Assembly: GCF_021735935.1 (NCBI RefSeq)
Contig: NZ_WMDZ01000001.1
Location: forward strand, 1,116,001 to 1,180,000
Length of the DNA: 64,000 nt
From: Sulfitobacter sp. M39
GTDB lineage: Bacteria; Pseudomonadota; Alphaproteobacteria; Rhodobacterales; Rhodobacteraceae
Direction of reading: 5' to 3'
The position numbers were made by a program, and so were the translations under genes. Shown here piece after piece: positions 44,941-54,282 of this stretch. Position 1 is the first letter of the stretch. The number at the start of each line of letters is the position of its first letter. Under the pieces are notes generated by a model that saw nothing but the letters and a program-made list of their open reading frames with translations, ran no database searches and was not told the origin of the DNA.

Positions 44941-47037
44941 ATGACTGACAAGATTGGATATACCCGCAAAGGCGACGTGGCCGTACTGCGGATCAAGAAC
45001 CCCCCGGTCAATGCGTTGTCCCATGCTGTTCGTGAAGGTCTGGTGGCCGGTATGGCGCAGGCCGAGGCCGATGACGGGGTCAAAGCCGTGGTTATCGTCG
45101 GCGAGGGCCGCGCCTTTATCGCCGGTGCGGATATCACCGAATTCGGCAAAACGCCGCTGGAACCTTTCCTGCCGGATGTGTGCAAACGGATCGAGGATTC
45201 CCCGCTGATCGTTGTTGCCTCCATGCATGGCGTGTCCTTGGGCGGCGGGCTCGAGATTGCGCTTTCGGCGCATTACCGTGTGGCGCAGCCGTCGGCGAAA
45301 GTGGGCCTGCCAGAAGTGCATCTGGGCCTGATCCCCGGTGCCGGTGCGACCCAGCGTTTGCCGCGTCTGATCGGCGTGGACCCCTCGCTTGATCTGATCA
45401 CCTCTGGCCGTCAGGTCAAAGCGGCCGAAGCCGAAAGCCTTGGCATCGTCGATCAGGTCACCGAGGGCGACCCCGAGGATGTAGGCGTCGCCTATGCCGA
45501 GAACCTGATCGCTACCAACGCACCGCGCCGCCCCGTCAGCGAGATGGCCGCACCCGCGCCGATCGACTGGGATGCCGCCTATGACGGGACGCTGAAAAAG
45601 GGGCGGGGGCAAATCTCTCCGGCGCAGGCGGTCCGCGCGGTTCAGGCCGCGGCAGAGCTGCCCTTTGACGAAGGCATGCTGGCCGAGCGCAAGATTTTCA
45701 TGGAGTTGATGGAGACAGACCAGCGTCAGGGCATGATCCACGCGTTCTTCTCTGAGCGTGCGGTTGGCAACCTGCCGGAACTGAAAGGCGTCGAACCCCG
45801 GGCGTTGCAATCCATCGGCATCATCGGCGGCGGCACCATGGGCGCAGGCATCGCCACGGCGGCGCTGTTGGCAGGCTTCAACGTCGTGCTGATCGAGATG
45901 AAGGAAGACGCCGCAGAGGCCGCGCGCGGTCGCATCGCGGGCAATCTTTCCGGCGCGCTTAAGCGTGGCAAGATCACGCAGATGAAATATGACGCGATGA
46001 CCAACACAGCACTTGAGGTGTCGATCAACTATGACAGCCTCGCCTCGGTCGATCTGGTGATCGAAGCCGTATTCGAGGACATGGGTGTCAAGAAAGAGGT
46101 GTTCGGCAAGCTTGATGCCGTGTGCAAACCCGGTGCTATTCTGGCGTCCAACACATCCTATCTGGATGTGGACGAGATCGCGGCCAGCACCTCGCGCCCT
46201 GCGGATGTGATCGGGCTGCACTTCTTCTCGCCTGCGCATATCATGAAACTGCTTGAGGTGGTGGTCGCCGAAAAGACCGCCCCCGATGTGGTCGCCACGG
46301 GCTTTGCCCTTGGCAAGGTGCTGAACAAGATTTCCGTGCGCGCCGGTGTCTGCGACGGGTTTATCGGCAACCGTATTTTGGCAACCTACCGCACCGCTGC
46401 CGATCACATGGTGCTTGATGGTGCATCGCCGTTCCAGATCGACAAGGCGCTGGTGGATTTCGGCTTTGCCATGGGCCCCTTTGCCGTGGGCGATCTGGCC
46501 GGTCTCGATATCGGCTGGGCCACACGCAAACGCAAGGCGGCAACGCGCCACCCTGCCGAACGCGTGCCGACATACCCCGACAAGATCTGCGAAGCGGGCA
46601 ACTTCGGCCAGAAGACCGGCAAGGGTTTTTACATCTATGAGGCCGGATCGCGTGGCGGCGTGCCGAACCCCGAAGTGTCCGAACTGATTGCCGCCGAACG
46701 TGCCGAGCGCGACATCACCCCGCGTGACTTTACCGACGCAGAGATCGTCCGCCGCTACATGGCCGCGATGGTCAACGAGGCGGCAAAGGTCGTGGGCGAG
46801 GGCATCGCAAAGCGGCCCTTGGACGTGGATATGGTCCTGCTCTTTGGCTACGGCTTCCCGCGCTACTGGGGTGGCCCGATGAAATGGGCCGACCTGCAAG
46901 GGCTGCCTGCTCTGCTGGCCGACATCGAAAGCTACGCCAAGGAAGACGCTTGGTTCTGGGAACCCGCGCCGCTGCTGAAACAGCTGGTGGCCGAAGGGCG
47001 TAACTTTGACGACCTGAACAAACAAGCCGCTAAGTAA
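44941..47037 (+). CDS. Bifunctional enoyl-CoA hydratase/3-hydroxyacyl-CoA dehydrogenase (FadB/PimF type)
   Basis: 698-residue fusion of crotonase (about residues 5-190) and NAD-dependent 3-hydroxyacyl-CoA dehydrogenase (about 290-680). Crotonase marks are FIAGADITEFG and SLGGGLEIALSAHYRVA, with the Glu pair in VGLPEVHLGLIPGAG. The dehydrogenase Rossmann loop is GIIGGGTMGAGIATAALLAG, and GLHFFSPAHIMKLLEVV holds the catalytic His. It performs hydration and oxidation of an acyl-CoA. It opens the acyl-CoA block of the island, and the layout recalls pimF of pimeloyl-CoA degradation. No thiolase follows in the window. Confidence 0.93.
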   Translation: MTDKIGYTRKGDVAVLRIKNPPVNALSHAVREGLVAGMAQAEADDGVKAVVIVGEGRAFIAGADITEFGKTPLEPFLPDVCKRIEDSPLIVVASMHGVSLGGGLEIALSAHYRVAQPSAKVGLPEVHLGLIPGAGATQRLPRLIGVDPSLDLITSGRQVKAAEAESLGIVDQVTEGDPEDVGVAYAENLIATNAPRRPVSEMAAPAPIDWDAAYDGTLKKGRGQISPAQAVRAVQAAAELPFDEGMLAERKIFMELMETDQRQGMIHAFFSERAVGNLPELKGVEPRALQSIGIIGGGTMGAGIATAALLAGFNVVLIEMKEDAAEAARGRIAGNLSGALKRGKITQMKYDAMTNTALEVSINYDSLASVDLVIEAVFEDMGVKKEVFGKLDAVCKPGAILASNTSYLDVDEIAASTSRPADVIGLHFFSPAHIMKLLEVVVAEKTAPDVVATGFALGKVLNKISVRAGVCDGFIGNRILATYRTAADHMVLDGASPFQIDKALVDFGFAMGPFAVGDLAGLDIGWATRKRKAATRHPAERVPTYPDKICEAGNFGQKTGKGFYIYEAGSRGGVPNPEVSELIAAERAERDITPRDFTDAEIVRRYMAAMVNEAAKVVGEGIAKRPLDVDMVLLFGYGFPRYWGGPMKWADLQGLPALLADIESYAKEDAWFWEPAPLLKQLVAEGRNFDDLNKQAAK

Positions 47038-47083
47038 ATGAACAAGGGCGCAATGCCCGACAATATAAACCGGAGGAAGACAA

Positions 47084-48289
47084 ATGGATCTGAGCTATAG
47101 CGACGAAGAAAAGGCTTTCCGCGCCGAAGTGCGGGCCTTTCTTGAGGAAAAGCTCCCCAAGGAAATGAGCGACAAAATCCGCAAGGGTGAGGAGCTTGGT
47201 AAAGACGGTCAGGAACAGTGGCATGCTATCCTGAACGCCCAAGGCTGGCTTGCCCCGAACTGGCCCAAGAAATTTGGTGGTGCGGAATGGAACGCGGTTC
47301 AGCGTCACATCTTCGAAGAAGAAGCCGCCGCCGCCTATGCGCCGCGCATTGTGCCTTTTGGCCTGTCGATGCTGGCCCCCGTGCTGCAAAAATTCGGCTC
47401 GCAAGAGCAGAACGATTACTGGCTGCCGCGCCTTCTGGCGGGTGAAGACTGGTGGTGTCAGGGCTATTCCGAGCCGGGTGCCGGTTCCGACCTTGCCTCG
47501 CTGAAAACCGAAGCCGTTCTGAACGACGAAGGCACGCACTACATCGTCAACGGCCAGAAGACGTGGACCACGCTGGGTCAGCACGCGAACATGATCTTCT
47601 GCCTCGTGCGCACCGACAAGACGGTGAAGCAGCAAGAGGGTATCTCCTTCCTGCTGATCGACATGGAAACCCCCGGCGTCGAAGTGCGCCCGATCATCCT
47701 GCTCGACGGCACCCACGAGGTGAACGAAGTCTGGTTCTCGGATGTGAAAGTCCCAGTCGAAAACCTTGTCGGCAAAGAAAACGAAGGCTGGACCTATGCC
47801 AAGTACCTGCTGACCCACGAACGCACCAACATCGCGGGCGTCGGTTTCTCGCAAGCGGGTCTGACCGCGGTAAAACGTATCGCCAGAGCAGAGATGTCCG
47901 GCGGCAAGCCGTTGATGCAGAACCCGCATTTCGCGGCACGTGTGGCGCAGGTTGAAATCGACCTGATGGCGATGAGCACGACAAACCTGCGCATCGTCTC
48001 AAAGGCGGCAGCGGGCGCGGCACCGGGCGTTGAATCGTCCATGCTGAAGGTCAAAGGCACGATCATCCGTCAGGAAATCAACGACCTCGCGCGCCGTGCG
48101 GCGGGTGCCTATGCGATGCCATTCGCATCCGAAGCGATCGAAGGGTCAAACCTGGCCCTGCCTGATCCGTTGAATGCCGGCCCCGTCGCCGCGCAATATT
48201 TCAACAACCGTAAACTGTCGATCTTTGGCGGCTCGAACGAAATCCAGCGCCAGATCATTGCCAAAACAACGATGGGAGGTGGAGCATGA
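47084..48289 (+). CDS. Acyl-CoA dehydrogenase, large-subunit type (PimC-like)
   Basis: 401-residue FAD enzyme. Visible are the flavin motifs YSEPGAGSDLASLKT (about residues 127-141) and the C-terminal NNRKLSIFGGSNEIQRQIIAK. Its stop overlaps the second acyl-CoA dehydrogenase gene by 4 bases. Paired unequal dehydrogenases translated together are typical of heteromeric enzymes such as PimC/PimD, where each subunit supplies part of the active site. The catalytic Glu is not obvious to me. It would introduce the 2,3-double bond in the acyl-CoA. Confidence 0.9.
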   Translation: MDLSYSDEEKAFRAEVRAFLEEKLPKEMSDKIRKGEELGKDGQEQWHAILNAQGWLAPNWPKKFGGAEWNAVQRHIFEEEAAAAYAPRIVPFGLSMLAPVLQKFGSQEQNDYWLPRLLAGEDWWCQGYSEPGAGSDLASLKTEAVLNDEGTHYIVNGQKTWTTLGQHANMIFCLVRTDKTVKQQEGISFLLIDMETPGVEVRPIILLDGTHEVNEVWFSDVKVPVENLVGKENEGWTYAKYLLTHERTNIAGVGFSQAGLTAVKRIARAEMSGGKPLMQNPHFAARVAQVEIDLMAMSTTNLRIVSKAAAGAAPGVESSMLKVKGTIIRQEINDLARRAAGAYAMPFASEAIEGSNLALPDPLNAGPVAAQYFNNRKLSIFGGSNEIQRQIIAKTTMGGGA

Positions 48290-49419
48290 ACTTCGACCTG
48301 ACAGAAGAACGCCAAATGCTGCAAGACAGTCTGCGCCGTTTCCTGCGCGACAAATACGATACAGCTACGCGCAACAAGATCCTTGAAAGCGACACCGGCT
48401 TTTCCGGGGACATCTGGAACGGTCTGGCCGAACTGGGCGTCATCGGCGCGCTGTTCACCGAAGATCAGGGCGGCTTTGGCGGCGCTGGTTTCGACATCGC
48501 CGTCGTGTTCGAGGAACTGGGCCGCGCAGGCGTGGTCGAACCCTTCCTCGATACCGCCATTCTGGGTGGCGGTCTGATTGCCGACTTGGGCAATGAAGAC
48601 CAGCAGGCCCACGTCGAAGAGCTGATCGGTGGCGCGTTGCAGGTGGCTTTTGCCCACGGCGAACCCACCAGCCGCTATGACCTGAACCAGGTGACCTCCA
48701 CGGCCAAGGTCGATGGCGACAACGTGGTGCTGAACGGTCGCAAGGCGGTTGTGGTCAACGCTGAAAACGCCGACATGCTGATCGTTTCTGCGCGCGAAAG
48801 CGGCGAGGCAGGCGACGAAAACGGGATCTCGCTGTTCCTCGTGCCGGCGGATACCAAGGGCATCACGCTGCAAGGTTATGCGCTGCTGGCCGGTGGTCGT
48901 GCCGCCGAAGTCACGCTGGATGATGTGACCGTACCTGCCTCTGCCCGTCTGGGTGAAGCGGGCAAGGCGTTCAAGGCGATCGAGGCGCGCGTCGCTGCGG
49001 CCAATGTCGCGATCTGTGCGGAAACACTGGGCGCGATGGAAACGGCAACCCGCCTGACCCGCGAATACCTGATGACCCGCAAGCAGTTCGGCAAGCCCAT
49101 CGGCACGTTCCAGGCGCTCGCGCACCGGATGTCCGACCTGCTGATCGAGATGGAACAGGCGCGCTCTGCGGTGATCGTTGCTGCTGGCAACCTCGAAGCG
49201 GAATACAAGGCGCGCGAGACGCATATCTCTGCCGCCAAGAACCTGCTGGGCCGCGCGGGCCGTCTGGTTGCCGAAGACAGCATCCAGATGCACGGCGGTA
49301 TTGCCATGACGCAAGAATACGAACTGGCCCATATCGCCAAGCGTATCATCATGGCAGACCACCGCTTTGGCGACACAGACCACCATCTGGAGCGTTTCAT
49401 TGCCCTTGCAGCAGCCTGA
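48286..49419 (+). CDS. Acyl-CoA dehydrogenase, small-subunit type (PimD-like)
   Basis: 377-residue partner of the preceding dehydrogenase. It has LTEERQMLQDSLRRFLRDKY at the N-terminus, the flavin-binding RKQFGKPIGTFQALAHRMSDL, and the C-terminal EDSIQMHGGIAMTQEYELAHIAKRI. The overlap with the large-subunit gene (4 bases) supports a heteromeric enzyme. Its 3' end overlaps the thioesterase start by about 20 bases. Named by resemblance to PimD-type small subunits; substrate chain unknown. Confidence 0.9.
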   Translation: MNFDLTEERQMLQDSLRRFLRDKYDTATRNKILESDTGFSGDIWNGLAELGVIGALFTEDQGGFGGAGFDIAVVFEELGRAGVVEPFLDTAILGGGLIADLGNEDQQAHVEELIGGALQVAFAHGEPTSRYDLNQVTSTAKVDGDNVVLNGRKAVVVNAENADMLIVSARESGEAGDENGISLFLVPADTKGITLQGYALLAGGRAAEVTLDDVTVPASARLGEAGKAFKAIEARVAAANVAICAETLGAMETATRLTREYLMTRKQFGKPIGTFQALAHRMSDLLIEMEQARSAVIVAAGNLEAEYKARETHISAAKNLLGRAGRLVAEDSIQMHGGIAMTQEYELAHIAKRIIMADHRFGDTDHHLERFIALAAA

Positions 49420-49828
49420 TGAAAGCCAGCTGATCCGGGACGAGACCGGCACCCAAACCCTGGTCGGATATGTCGTCGACATATCCGATCCGGCCCACGG
49501 GCGCTGCTTTCTTGATCTGGGTCCGCAACACTTCAACCGCCATGGGGTTCTTCATGGCGGTATTGCCGCCACATTGCTGGATAACGCCTGTGGCATGACC
49601 GGATCGCTGAGCGTGGATTCCACCGGCCAGCACCCGTTCCTCACGATCTCGTTGACGACGCAGTTTCTGGCCGCGGGCCAGCCCGGCCGTGTGACCGCGA
49701 CCGGCACGATCAAGGGCGGTGGTCGCAGCCTGCTGTATATCGACGCTGAACTCGTCCACGAAGACGGCACGGTCATTGCGACATCCACAGGCGTGTTCAA
49801 GCGCGTCCCACAGGAGAAACTGAAATGA
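49400..49828 (+). CDS. PaaI-family hotdog thioesterase
   Basis: 142 residues of the PaaI/hotdog thioesterase family, hydrolysing acyl-CoA that stalls in the pathway. The active-site segment is NRHGVLHGGIAATLLDNACGMTG, with FLAAGQPGRVTATGTIKGGGRSLLYIDAELV in the core strands. The start is unclear: TTG 49400 follows GGAG (49389-49392) at 7 bases and overlaps the previous gene by 20; a TTG at 49367 would add 11 residues. No ATG is available at the N-terminus. It overlaps the enoyl-CoA hydratase gene by 4 bases. Confidence 0.8.
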   Translation: MPLQQPDESQLIRDETGTQTLVGYVVDISDPAHGRCFLDLGPQHFNRHGVLHGGIAATLLDNACGMTGSLSVDSTGQHPFLTISLTTQFLAAGQPGRVTATGTIKGGGRSLLYIDAELVHEDGTVIATSTGVFKRVPQEKLK

Positions 49829-50598
49829 GCGCTCGGATCGAAGACAAGGGTGACCGGATCGTCATCTGGAACGGAAACGCGCATAAGCGGGGTGCCCTGT
49901 CGCCCGAGCTTTACGCCTGCATCGGCCAAGCGATTGAAATGGCCGCCGAGCCGCGTATCCGTGCCGTGATCCTCACCTCCGAAGGGGATTTCTTTTGCGC
50001 GGGCGGCGATCTGAATGTCCTGATCGCCCGCCGCGACATGCCCAAAGATGAACGTCGTGGCAAGATCAACGAATTGCACAGCCTGGTCCGCGCAATCCGG
50101 TCCTGTCCGGTGCCGGTCATCGCCGCCGTCGAAGGCGGTGCCGCGGGGGCAGGGCTGTCTTTCGCGCTGGCCTGCGATCTGATCGTTGCCGCCGCCGGTG
50201 CCAAGTTCACCGCTGCTTACGTCAAGGCGGGGCTGGTGCCTGATGGCGGGCTGACCGCCTCGCTTGCGCGTGCGCTGCCGCGGCAGCTCGCGATGGAGAT
50301 GTGCTTGTTGGCGCAGCCCGTCACCGTTGAGCGCATGCATGATCTTGGCGTGGTAAATGCCGTCACCGACAAGGGCGGCGCGTTTGAGGCCGCAATGGCG
50401 CTTGCCGACCGCTTGGCCGCAGGCCCCCGCGAAGCCCAAGGGGTAATCCGCGGGCTGGTGGCGCAGGGCTATGACGTGTCCGAGGCCGACCAGCTTGAAG
50501 CGGAATGTGACGCCATGGCCCATGCCACCGGCGCAGATGAAGCCGCAGAAGGCATCGCCGCTTTCCTCGAGAAGCGCACACCGAATTACGGCGGCTGA
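49825..50598 (+). CDS. Enoyl-CoA hydratase/isomerase family protein
   Basis: 257-residue single-domain crotonase. FCAGGDLNVLIARRD forms the oxyanion region and VEGGAAGAGLSFALACDLIVAAAGAKFTAAYVKAGLVPDGGLTASL carries the conserved helices. The usual glutamates of hydratase are not both clear at AAYVKAGLVPD, where Ala and Asp stand, so isomerase or another crotonase reaction is possible. Coupled to the thioesterase gene by 4 bases. It acts after the dehydrogenase pair or on a side branch. Confidence 0.86.
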   Translation: MSARIEDKGDRIVIWNGNAHKRGALSPELYACIGQAIEMAAEPRIRAVILTSEGDFFCAGGDLNVLIARRDMPKDERRGKINELHSLVRAIRSCPVPVIAAVEGGAAGAGLSFALACDLIVAAAGAKFTAAYVKAGLVPDGGLTASLARALPRQLAMEMCLLAQPVTVERMHDLGVVNAVTDKGGAFEAAMALADRLAAGPREAQGVIRGLVAQGYDVSEADQLEAECDAMAHATGADEAAEGIAAFLEKRTPNYGG

Positions 50599-50681
50599 CC
50601 CTCGGCCACCGATCTATTGACCCAACCCGCAGCCAGACGCGCTGACCGGGTTCTGAAAGACTGCGGGGAGGCAGAGAATAT

Positions 50682-52175
50682 ATGGTACGTGTAGAGCAAT
50701 TTCTGGCGGATCAAGTGGCCGCACGCGGGGACGCGCCAGCGCTGAGCGACAGCACAGGGGTACGCTGGACGTACAAGATGTTCGACAAGGCAAGCGACGA
50801 CATCGCGCAGGCGCTCAAGGATGCCGGTGTGCAGCCCAACGACCGCGTGCTGATGCTGTCGGAAAACTGTGCCGCCGCCGTGGCCACTGTGTTTGGCACG
50901 TGGAAAGCCGGCGCAGTCATCATCCCCGTCAACGCACGCCAAAGCGCGGGCGAAATCCAGCGGATCATTGACCACGCCGCACCTGCTGCTGTGCTGATGA
51001 CCTGTCACGCCTCACCGGATGCGACGGCCCATGCGGAACGGCTGGATGCCGCAGAGATCACCGGCGCCTTTGGCACGATGCATCTGGCCACGCCGATCGC
51101 CAGCAACCCCGATGGGGATCTGAGCGATGTGGCGGTGCTGCTGTATACCACCGGCACAACGGGCGACCCCAAGGGCGTCATGCTGACCCATGCCAACGTG
51201 CGCTTTGGCGGCAATGCCTCGGCGACGCTGCGGGGGATCAATGCGGGCGATGTCGTCTATGGCGTGTTGCCCCTGACCCATGTTTTCGGGCTGTGTTCGG
51301 TCATGACCGCCTCCTGCTGCGCCGGTGCCGAAATCCGGCTGGAGGCGCGTTTCTCGGCTGAAAAGCTCTATACCGCCCTGACCACCGGGGTGAACTTCCT
51401 GTCGGCCGTGCCGCAGATGCACGCGCTGCTAATGCAGTACACGAAAGAGCAGGGGCTGACGCAGCTCAACTCCGAAACGCTGCGCTATGTATCGTCGGGG
51501 GCGGCGCCGCTGGACCCCACGTGGAAGCGCAAGGCCGAAGCCTTTTACGGCGTCGCGATCCAGAACGGCTATGGCATGACGGAATCCACCGCCGGTATCT
51601 CGGCCACCAGCAACCCACTGGGATCGCCTGATATCTCTGTCGGTCCGTCCTTGCCCGGTGTCGAGACCAAGATCGACGATACAGTCGAGGGCGGCAGCAA
51701 CGGCAAGGGCGAGGTCCTGACCCGCGGGGGCCATGTGATGAAGGGCTACTACAAGAACCCGACAGAGACGGCCAAAGTCCTGAGTGCTGACGGCTGGCTC
51801 CGCACAGGCGATCTGGGGTCCTTTGACGAACACGGCCACCTGCATATTTTGGGGCGCTCGAAAGAGCTGATCATTCACGGCGGGTTCAACGTCTATCCGC
51901 CCGAAGTCGAGGCCGCGATTAACGATCATCCGCAGGTTATTCAGGCCGCTGTGGTCGGCCGGTCCACCGGCAATGACGAAGAGGTCCTGGCTTTTGTTCA
52001 GATTGCCGAGGGCGACACACTGGACCCGCAAGACCTCAAGGCCTTCGTCAAAGAGCGGCTGACCGGTTATAAACGCCCCAGCCAATTCATCATCGGGACC
52101 TCACTGCCCGCAGCACCTACGGGCAAGATTCTCAAGCATAAGCTGATCGAGACGTTCAAGGACCAGCTTGCCTAA
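50682..52175 (+). CDS. AMP-forming acyl-CoA synthetase (CoA ligase)
   Basis: 497 residues of the adenylate-forming family. Core motifs are YTTGTTGDPKGVMLTHAN (about residues 153-170), NGYGMTEST, GWLRTGDLG, GRSKELIIHGGFNVYPPEVEA and the catalytic lysine region APTGKILKHKL near the end. It activates a carboxylic acid to its CoA thioester and so feeds the beta-oxidation genes upstream. It is the last gene of the island and is followed by a convergent bidirectional terminator. The acid is unknown; short aromatic or dicarboxylic acids are plausible from the PimCD-like pair and IclR/TRAP context. Confidence 0.92.
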   Translation: MVRVEQFLADQVAARGDAPALSDSTGVRWTYKMFDKASDDIAQALKDAGVQPNDRVLMLSENCAAAVATVFGTWKAGAVIIPVNARQSAGEIQRIIDHAAPAAVLMTCHASPDATAHAERLDAAEITGAFGTMHLATPIASNPDGDLSDVAVLLYTTGTTGDPKGVMLTHANVRFGGNASATLRGINAGDVVYGVLPLTHVFGLCSVMTASCCAGAEIRLEARFSAEKLYTALTTGVNFLSAVPQMHALLMQYTKEQGLTQLNSETLRYVSSGAAPLDPTWKRKAEAFYGVAIQNGYGMTESTAGISATSNPLGSPDISVGPSLPGVETKIDDTVEGGSNGKGEVLTRGGHVMKGYYKNPTETAKVLSADGWLRTGDLGSFDEHGHLHILGRSKELIIHGGFNVYPPEVEAAINDHPQVIQAAVVGRSTGNDEEVLAFVQIAEGDTLDPQDLKAFVKERLTGYKRPSQFIIGTSLPAAPTGKILKHKLIETFKDQLA

Positions 52176-52198
52176 GTACCTTTGTGATACCCAATAGA

Positions 52199-52235
52199 AA
52201 AAGGCCGGTCCCCGTGGTGGGGGCCGGCCTTTCTC
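52199..52235. terminator. Bidirectional terminator between CoA ligase gene and rpe
   Basis: AAAGGCCGGTCCCC (about 52200-52213) pairs with GGGGGCCGGCCTTT (about 52219-52232), with A/T runs on both sides. It serves both convergent genes. Confidence 0.88.
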
Positions 52236-52262
52236 GTTCGTGGCTGTGTTCTGCGCTGATGC

Positions 52263-52952
52263 CTAGACGTAGACGCCTTCGGCAGCAGCGCGGATGGCGC
52301 GGATGTTTTCACCGTAAGGGGCAGGGTTGCTAACTGACCCGCCACGGAATACGGCGGAGCCTGCGACCAGCACATCAGCCCCCGCCTGCGCCACGCTAGA
52401 GGCGGTGTTCACGTCCACGCCGCCGTCAATTTCGATATGCACCGGACGGTCGCCGATCATCGCGCGCAGGGTGCGGATCTTGTCGCTCATGTCGATGAAC
52501 TTCTGCCCGCCGAAACCGGGGTTCACGGTCATCACACAGACCAGATCGGCAACGTCCAGCAGATGCTCTACCGCTGCGGCAGGCGTGCCGGGGTTCAGCG
52601 CGACACCGGCCTTGGCACCGGCACCGCGGATCGCTTGCAGCGTGCGGTGGATGTGGGGGCCAGCTTCGACATGGGCGGTGATCACATCGGCACCGGCTTT
52701 GGCAAAGGCATCAATGTAGGGATCAACGGGTTCGATCATCAGGTGCACGTCCATCACGCCCTTGATATGCGGGCGGATCGCGGCACAGGTGGTCGGGCCA
52801 AAGCTGATGTTCGGGACGAAATGCCCGTCCATTACGTCGACATGTACCCAGTCCGCGCCCTGCGCTTCGATGGCTTCGCACTCTGCCCCGAAATTGGCAA
52901 AGTCGGCAGCAAGGATGGAGGGGGCAATTTTGATCGAACGGTCGAAGGTCAT
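52263..52952 (-). CDS. rpe: Ribulose-phosphate 3-epimerase
   Basis: 229-residue TIM-barrel enzyme interconverting ribulose-5-phosphate and xylulose-5-phosphate in the pentose phosphate and Calvin pathways. The start at 52952 (TFDRSIKIAPSILAADF) follows AAAGG at 8 bases. Motifs are HVDVMDGHFVPNISFGP with metal/catalytic residues, MTVNPGFGGQKFI, and the phosphate loop VLVAGSAVFRG. A longer frame opening at 53144 is not conserved in composition. Single gene. Confidence 0.96.
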   Translation of the reverse strand: MTFDRSIKIAPSILAADFANFGAECEAIEAQGADWVHVDVMDGHFVPNISFGPTTCAAIRPHIKGVMDVHLMIEPVDPYIDAFAKAGADVITAHVEAGPHIHRTLQAIRGAGAKAGVALNPGTPAAAVEHLLDVADLVCVMTVNPGFGGQKFIDMSDKIRTLRAMIGDRPVHIEIDGGVDVNTASSVAQAGADVLVAGSAVFRGGSVSNPAPYGENIRAIRAAAEGVYV

Positions 52953-53193
52953 GGGATCGGGCCTTTTGTGAAGGGGAGGTGGCTGATGCAGCGGTGACGC
53001 CCATATAGGCAATGTCACGCGCGCTGGCAATCTGGGGAGCCTTCGGCGAGGATTTAAGGCCATTTGGAAGCGGGCGAGGCTGGGTGCCGCAGGCCGTGAC
53101 GCTTCGTTCTTGAGGGTGGTTTTCGGGCGGCGTGCGCTTGACACTACGTCATGCCACGACCCATTGTGCGCGCAAATTCAAGGGGAGGATATC

Positions 53194-54213
53194 ATGACCA
53201 CATTCAACCGCCGCCAGACATTGGCGACCATGGGGGCCGCTGCCGCGGTCGGGCTTGCTGCACCGGCTGTTGCGCAGGGCAAAAAGATCACTCTGGGCGC
53301 GCTGCGTTTCACCAGCCACTCCGGCACATTCGTGGCCTATCAGCGCGAGTATTTCAAGCAGGCCGGTCTGGATGTCGAGCTCAAGTTCTTTCAGGCCGCG
53401 CAGCCGATGGCCGTGGCGATTGCCAGCGGGGATGTCGATTATGCGGTGACCGCGATCTCGGGCGGGTTGGTGTCGCTGGCGGATAAGGGTGCGATCAAGG
53501 TGATCGGCGGTGCCTTGTCTGAAGAGAAGGGCATTGACGGGCAGAAGTTTCTGGCCTCGGACGCGGCCTATCAGGCGGGTGTGACCGCGCCTGCGATGCT
53601 GGACGGGAAGAGCTTTGGCATGACCACGGCTGGATCGTCGTTCCATTATATGGGGTCAAAGATGGCGCAGGCCGAAGGGATCGACCTGTCGTTCAAGCCG
53701 TTGCAGAAGGTGGGTGCCATCATCGGCGCGCTGAAGACTGGCCAGATTGATGGCTGGTCCATCGTCCCCCATATCGCCAAGCCACTGGCGGGCTCGGGTG
53801 CCGTGCATATCATCGGGAACGTATCCGATTATCTGCCCGACTATCAGATCACCACGGTCTTTACCTCGACCAAGAATGCGACCGACGAAAAGCAGCAAAC
53901 GCAGGATTATCTTGCGGCCTATGCCAAGGGGGTGGCGGATTACAACGCGGCGATGATCGAACAGACCGCCGGTGCGGAAGGCGTGGCCGAGATGGTCAAG
54001 CTGATCCACAATTACGTCTACACGGACAAAACGCTCGAGGCCGCGACGCCGGGGATTGTTAATGGCACCATGCGTCTAAACGAGGGGGCCGCGTTGAACG
54101 TCGCCTCTGTGCGTGACCAGCTGAGCTGGTTCCAGTCCGAGGGGCTTGTGGATGCGGATATCACGCTTGAGACGTTGATCGACACGTCTTTCGTCGACAC
54201 CATCGGCGCCTGA
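53194..54213 (+). CDS. NitT/TauT-type ABC transporter substrate-binding protein
   Basis: 339-residue periplasmic binding protein of the NMT1/SsuA-like class. The N-terminus MTTFNRRQTLATMGAAAAVG is a Tat-like signal, cleaved near AVAQG. The mature body shows LRFTSHSGTFVAYQREYFKQAGLDVEL and ALKTGQIDGWSIVPHIAKP. AGGGGAGG stands before ATG 53194. Relatives bind sulfonates, nitrate, thiamine precursors or riboflavin; nothing here tells which. The ATPase and permease genes follow after a short hairpin. Confidence 0.9.
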   Translation: MTTFNRRQTLATMGAAAAVGLAAPAVAQGKKITLGALRFTSHSGTFVAYQREYFKQAGLDVELKFFQAAQPMAVAIASGDVDYAVTAISGGLVSLADKGAIKVIGGALSEEKGIDGQKFLASDAAYQAGVTAPAMLDGKSFGMTTAGSSFHYMGSKMAQAEGIDLSFKPLQKVGAIIGALKTGQIDGWSIVPHIAKPLAGSGAVHIIGNVSDYLPDYQITTVFTSTKNATDEKQQTQDYLAAYAKGVADYNAAMIEQTAGAEGVAEMVKLIHNYVYTDKTLEAATPGIVNGTMRLNEGAALNVASVRDQLSWFQSEGLVDADITLETLIDTSFVDTIGA

Positions 54214-54239
54214 TCGCGCCATCTATACCAACGACAGGT

Positions 54240-54262
54240 CGGGCAGGCTTTGCCCGGCCTTT
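54240..54262 (+). terminator. Attenuator-like hairpin between binding-protein and ATPase genes
   Basis: CGGGCA (54240-54245) and TGCCCG (54251-54256) form a 6-bp stem with a 5-base loop, followed by GCCTTTGATATTT. It could reduce expression of the membrane subunits relative to the binding protein. Confidence 0.4.
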
Positions 54263-54282
54263 GATATTTCAGGACGTTTCTC

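Noticed and set aside
44920..47025. 701-codon open frame on the minus strand opposite the FadB-type gene
   Set aside because: It mirrors the real gene almost end to end, its product is rich in His, Arg and Gln with no family resemblance, and high-GC coding DNA commonly leaves such antisense frames open.
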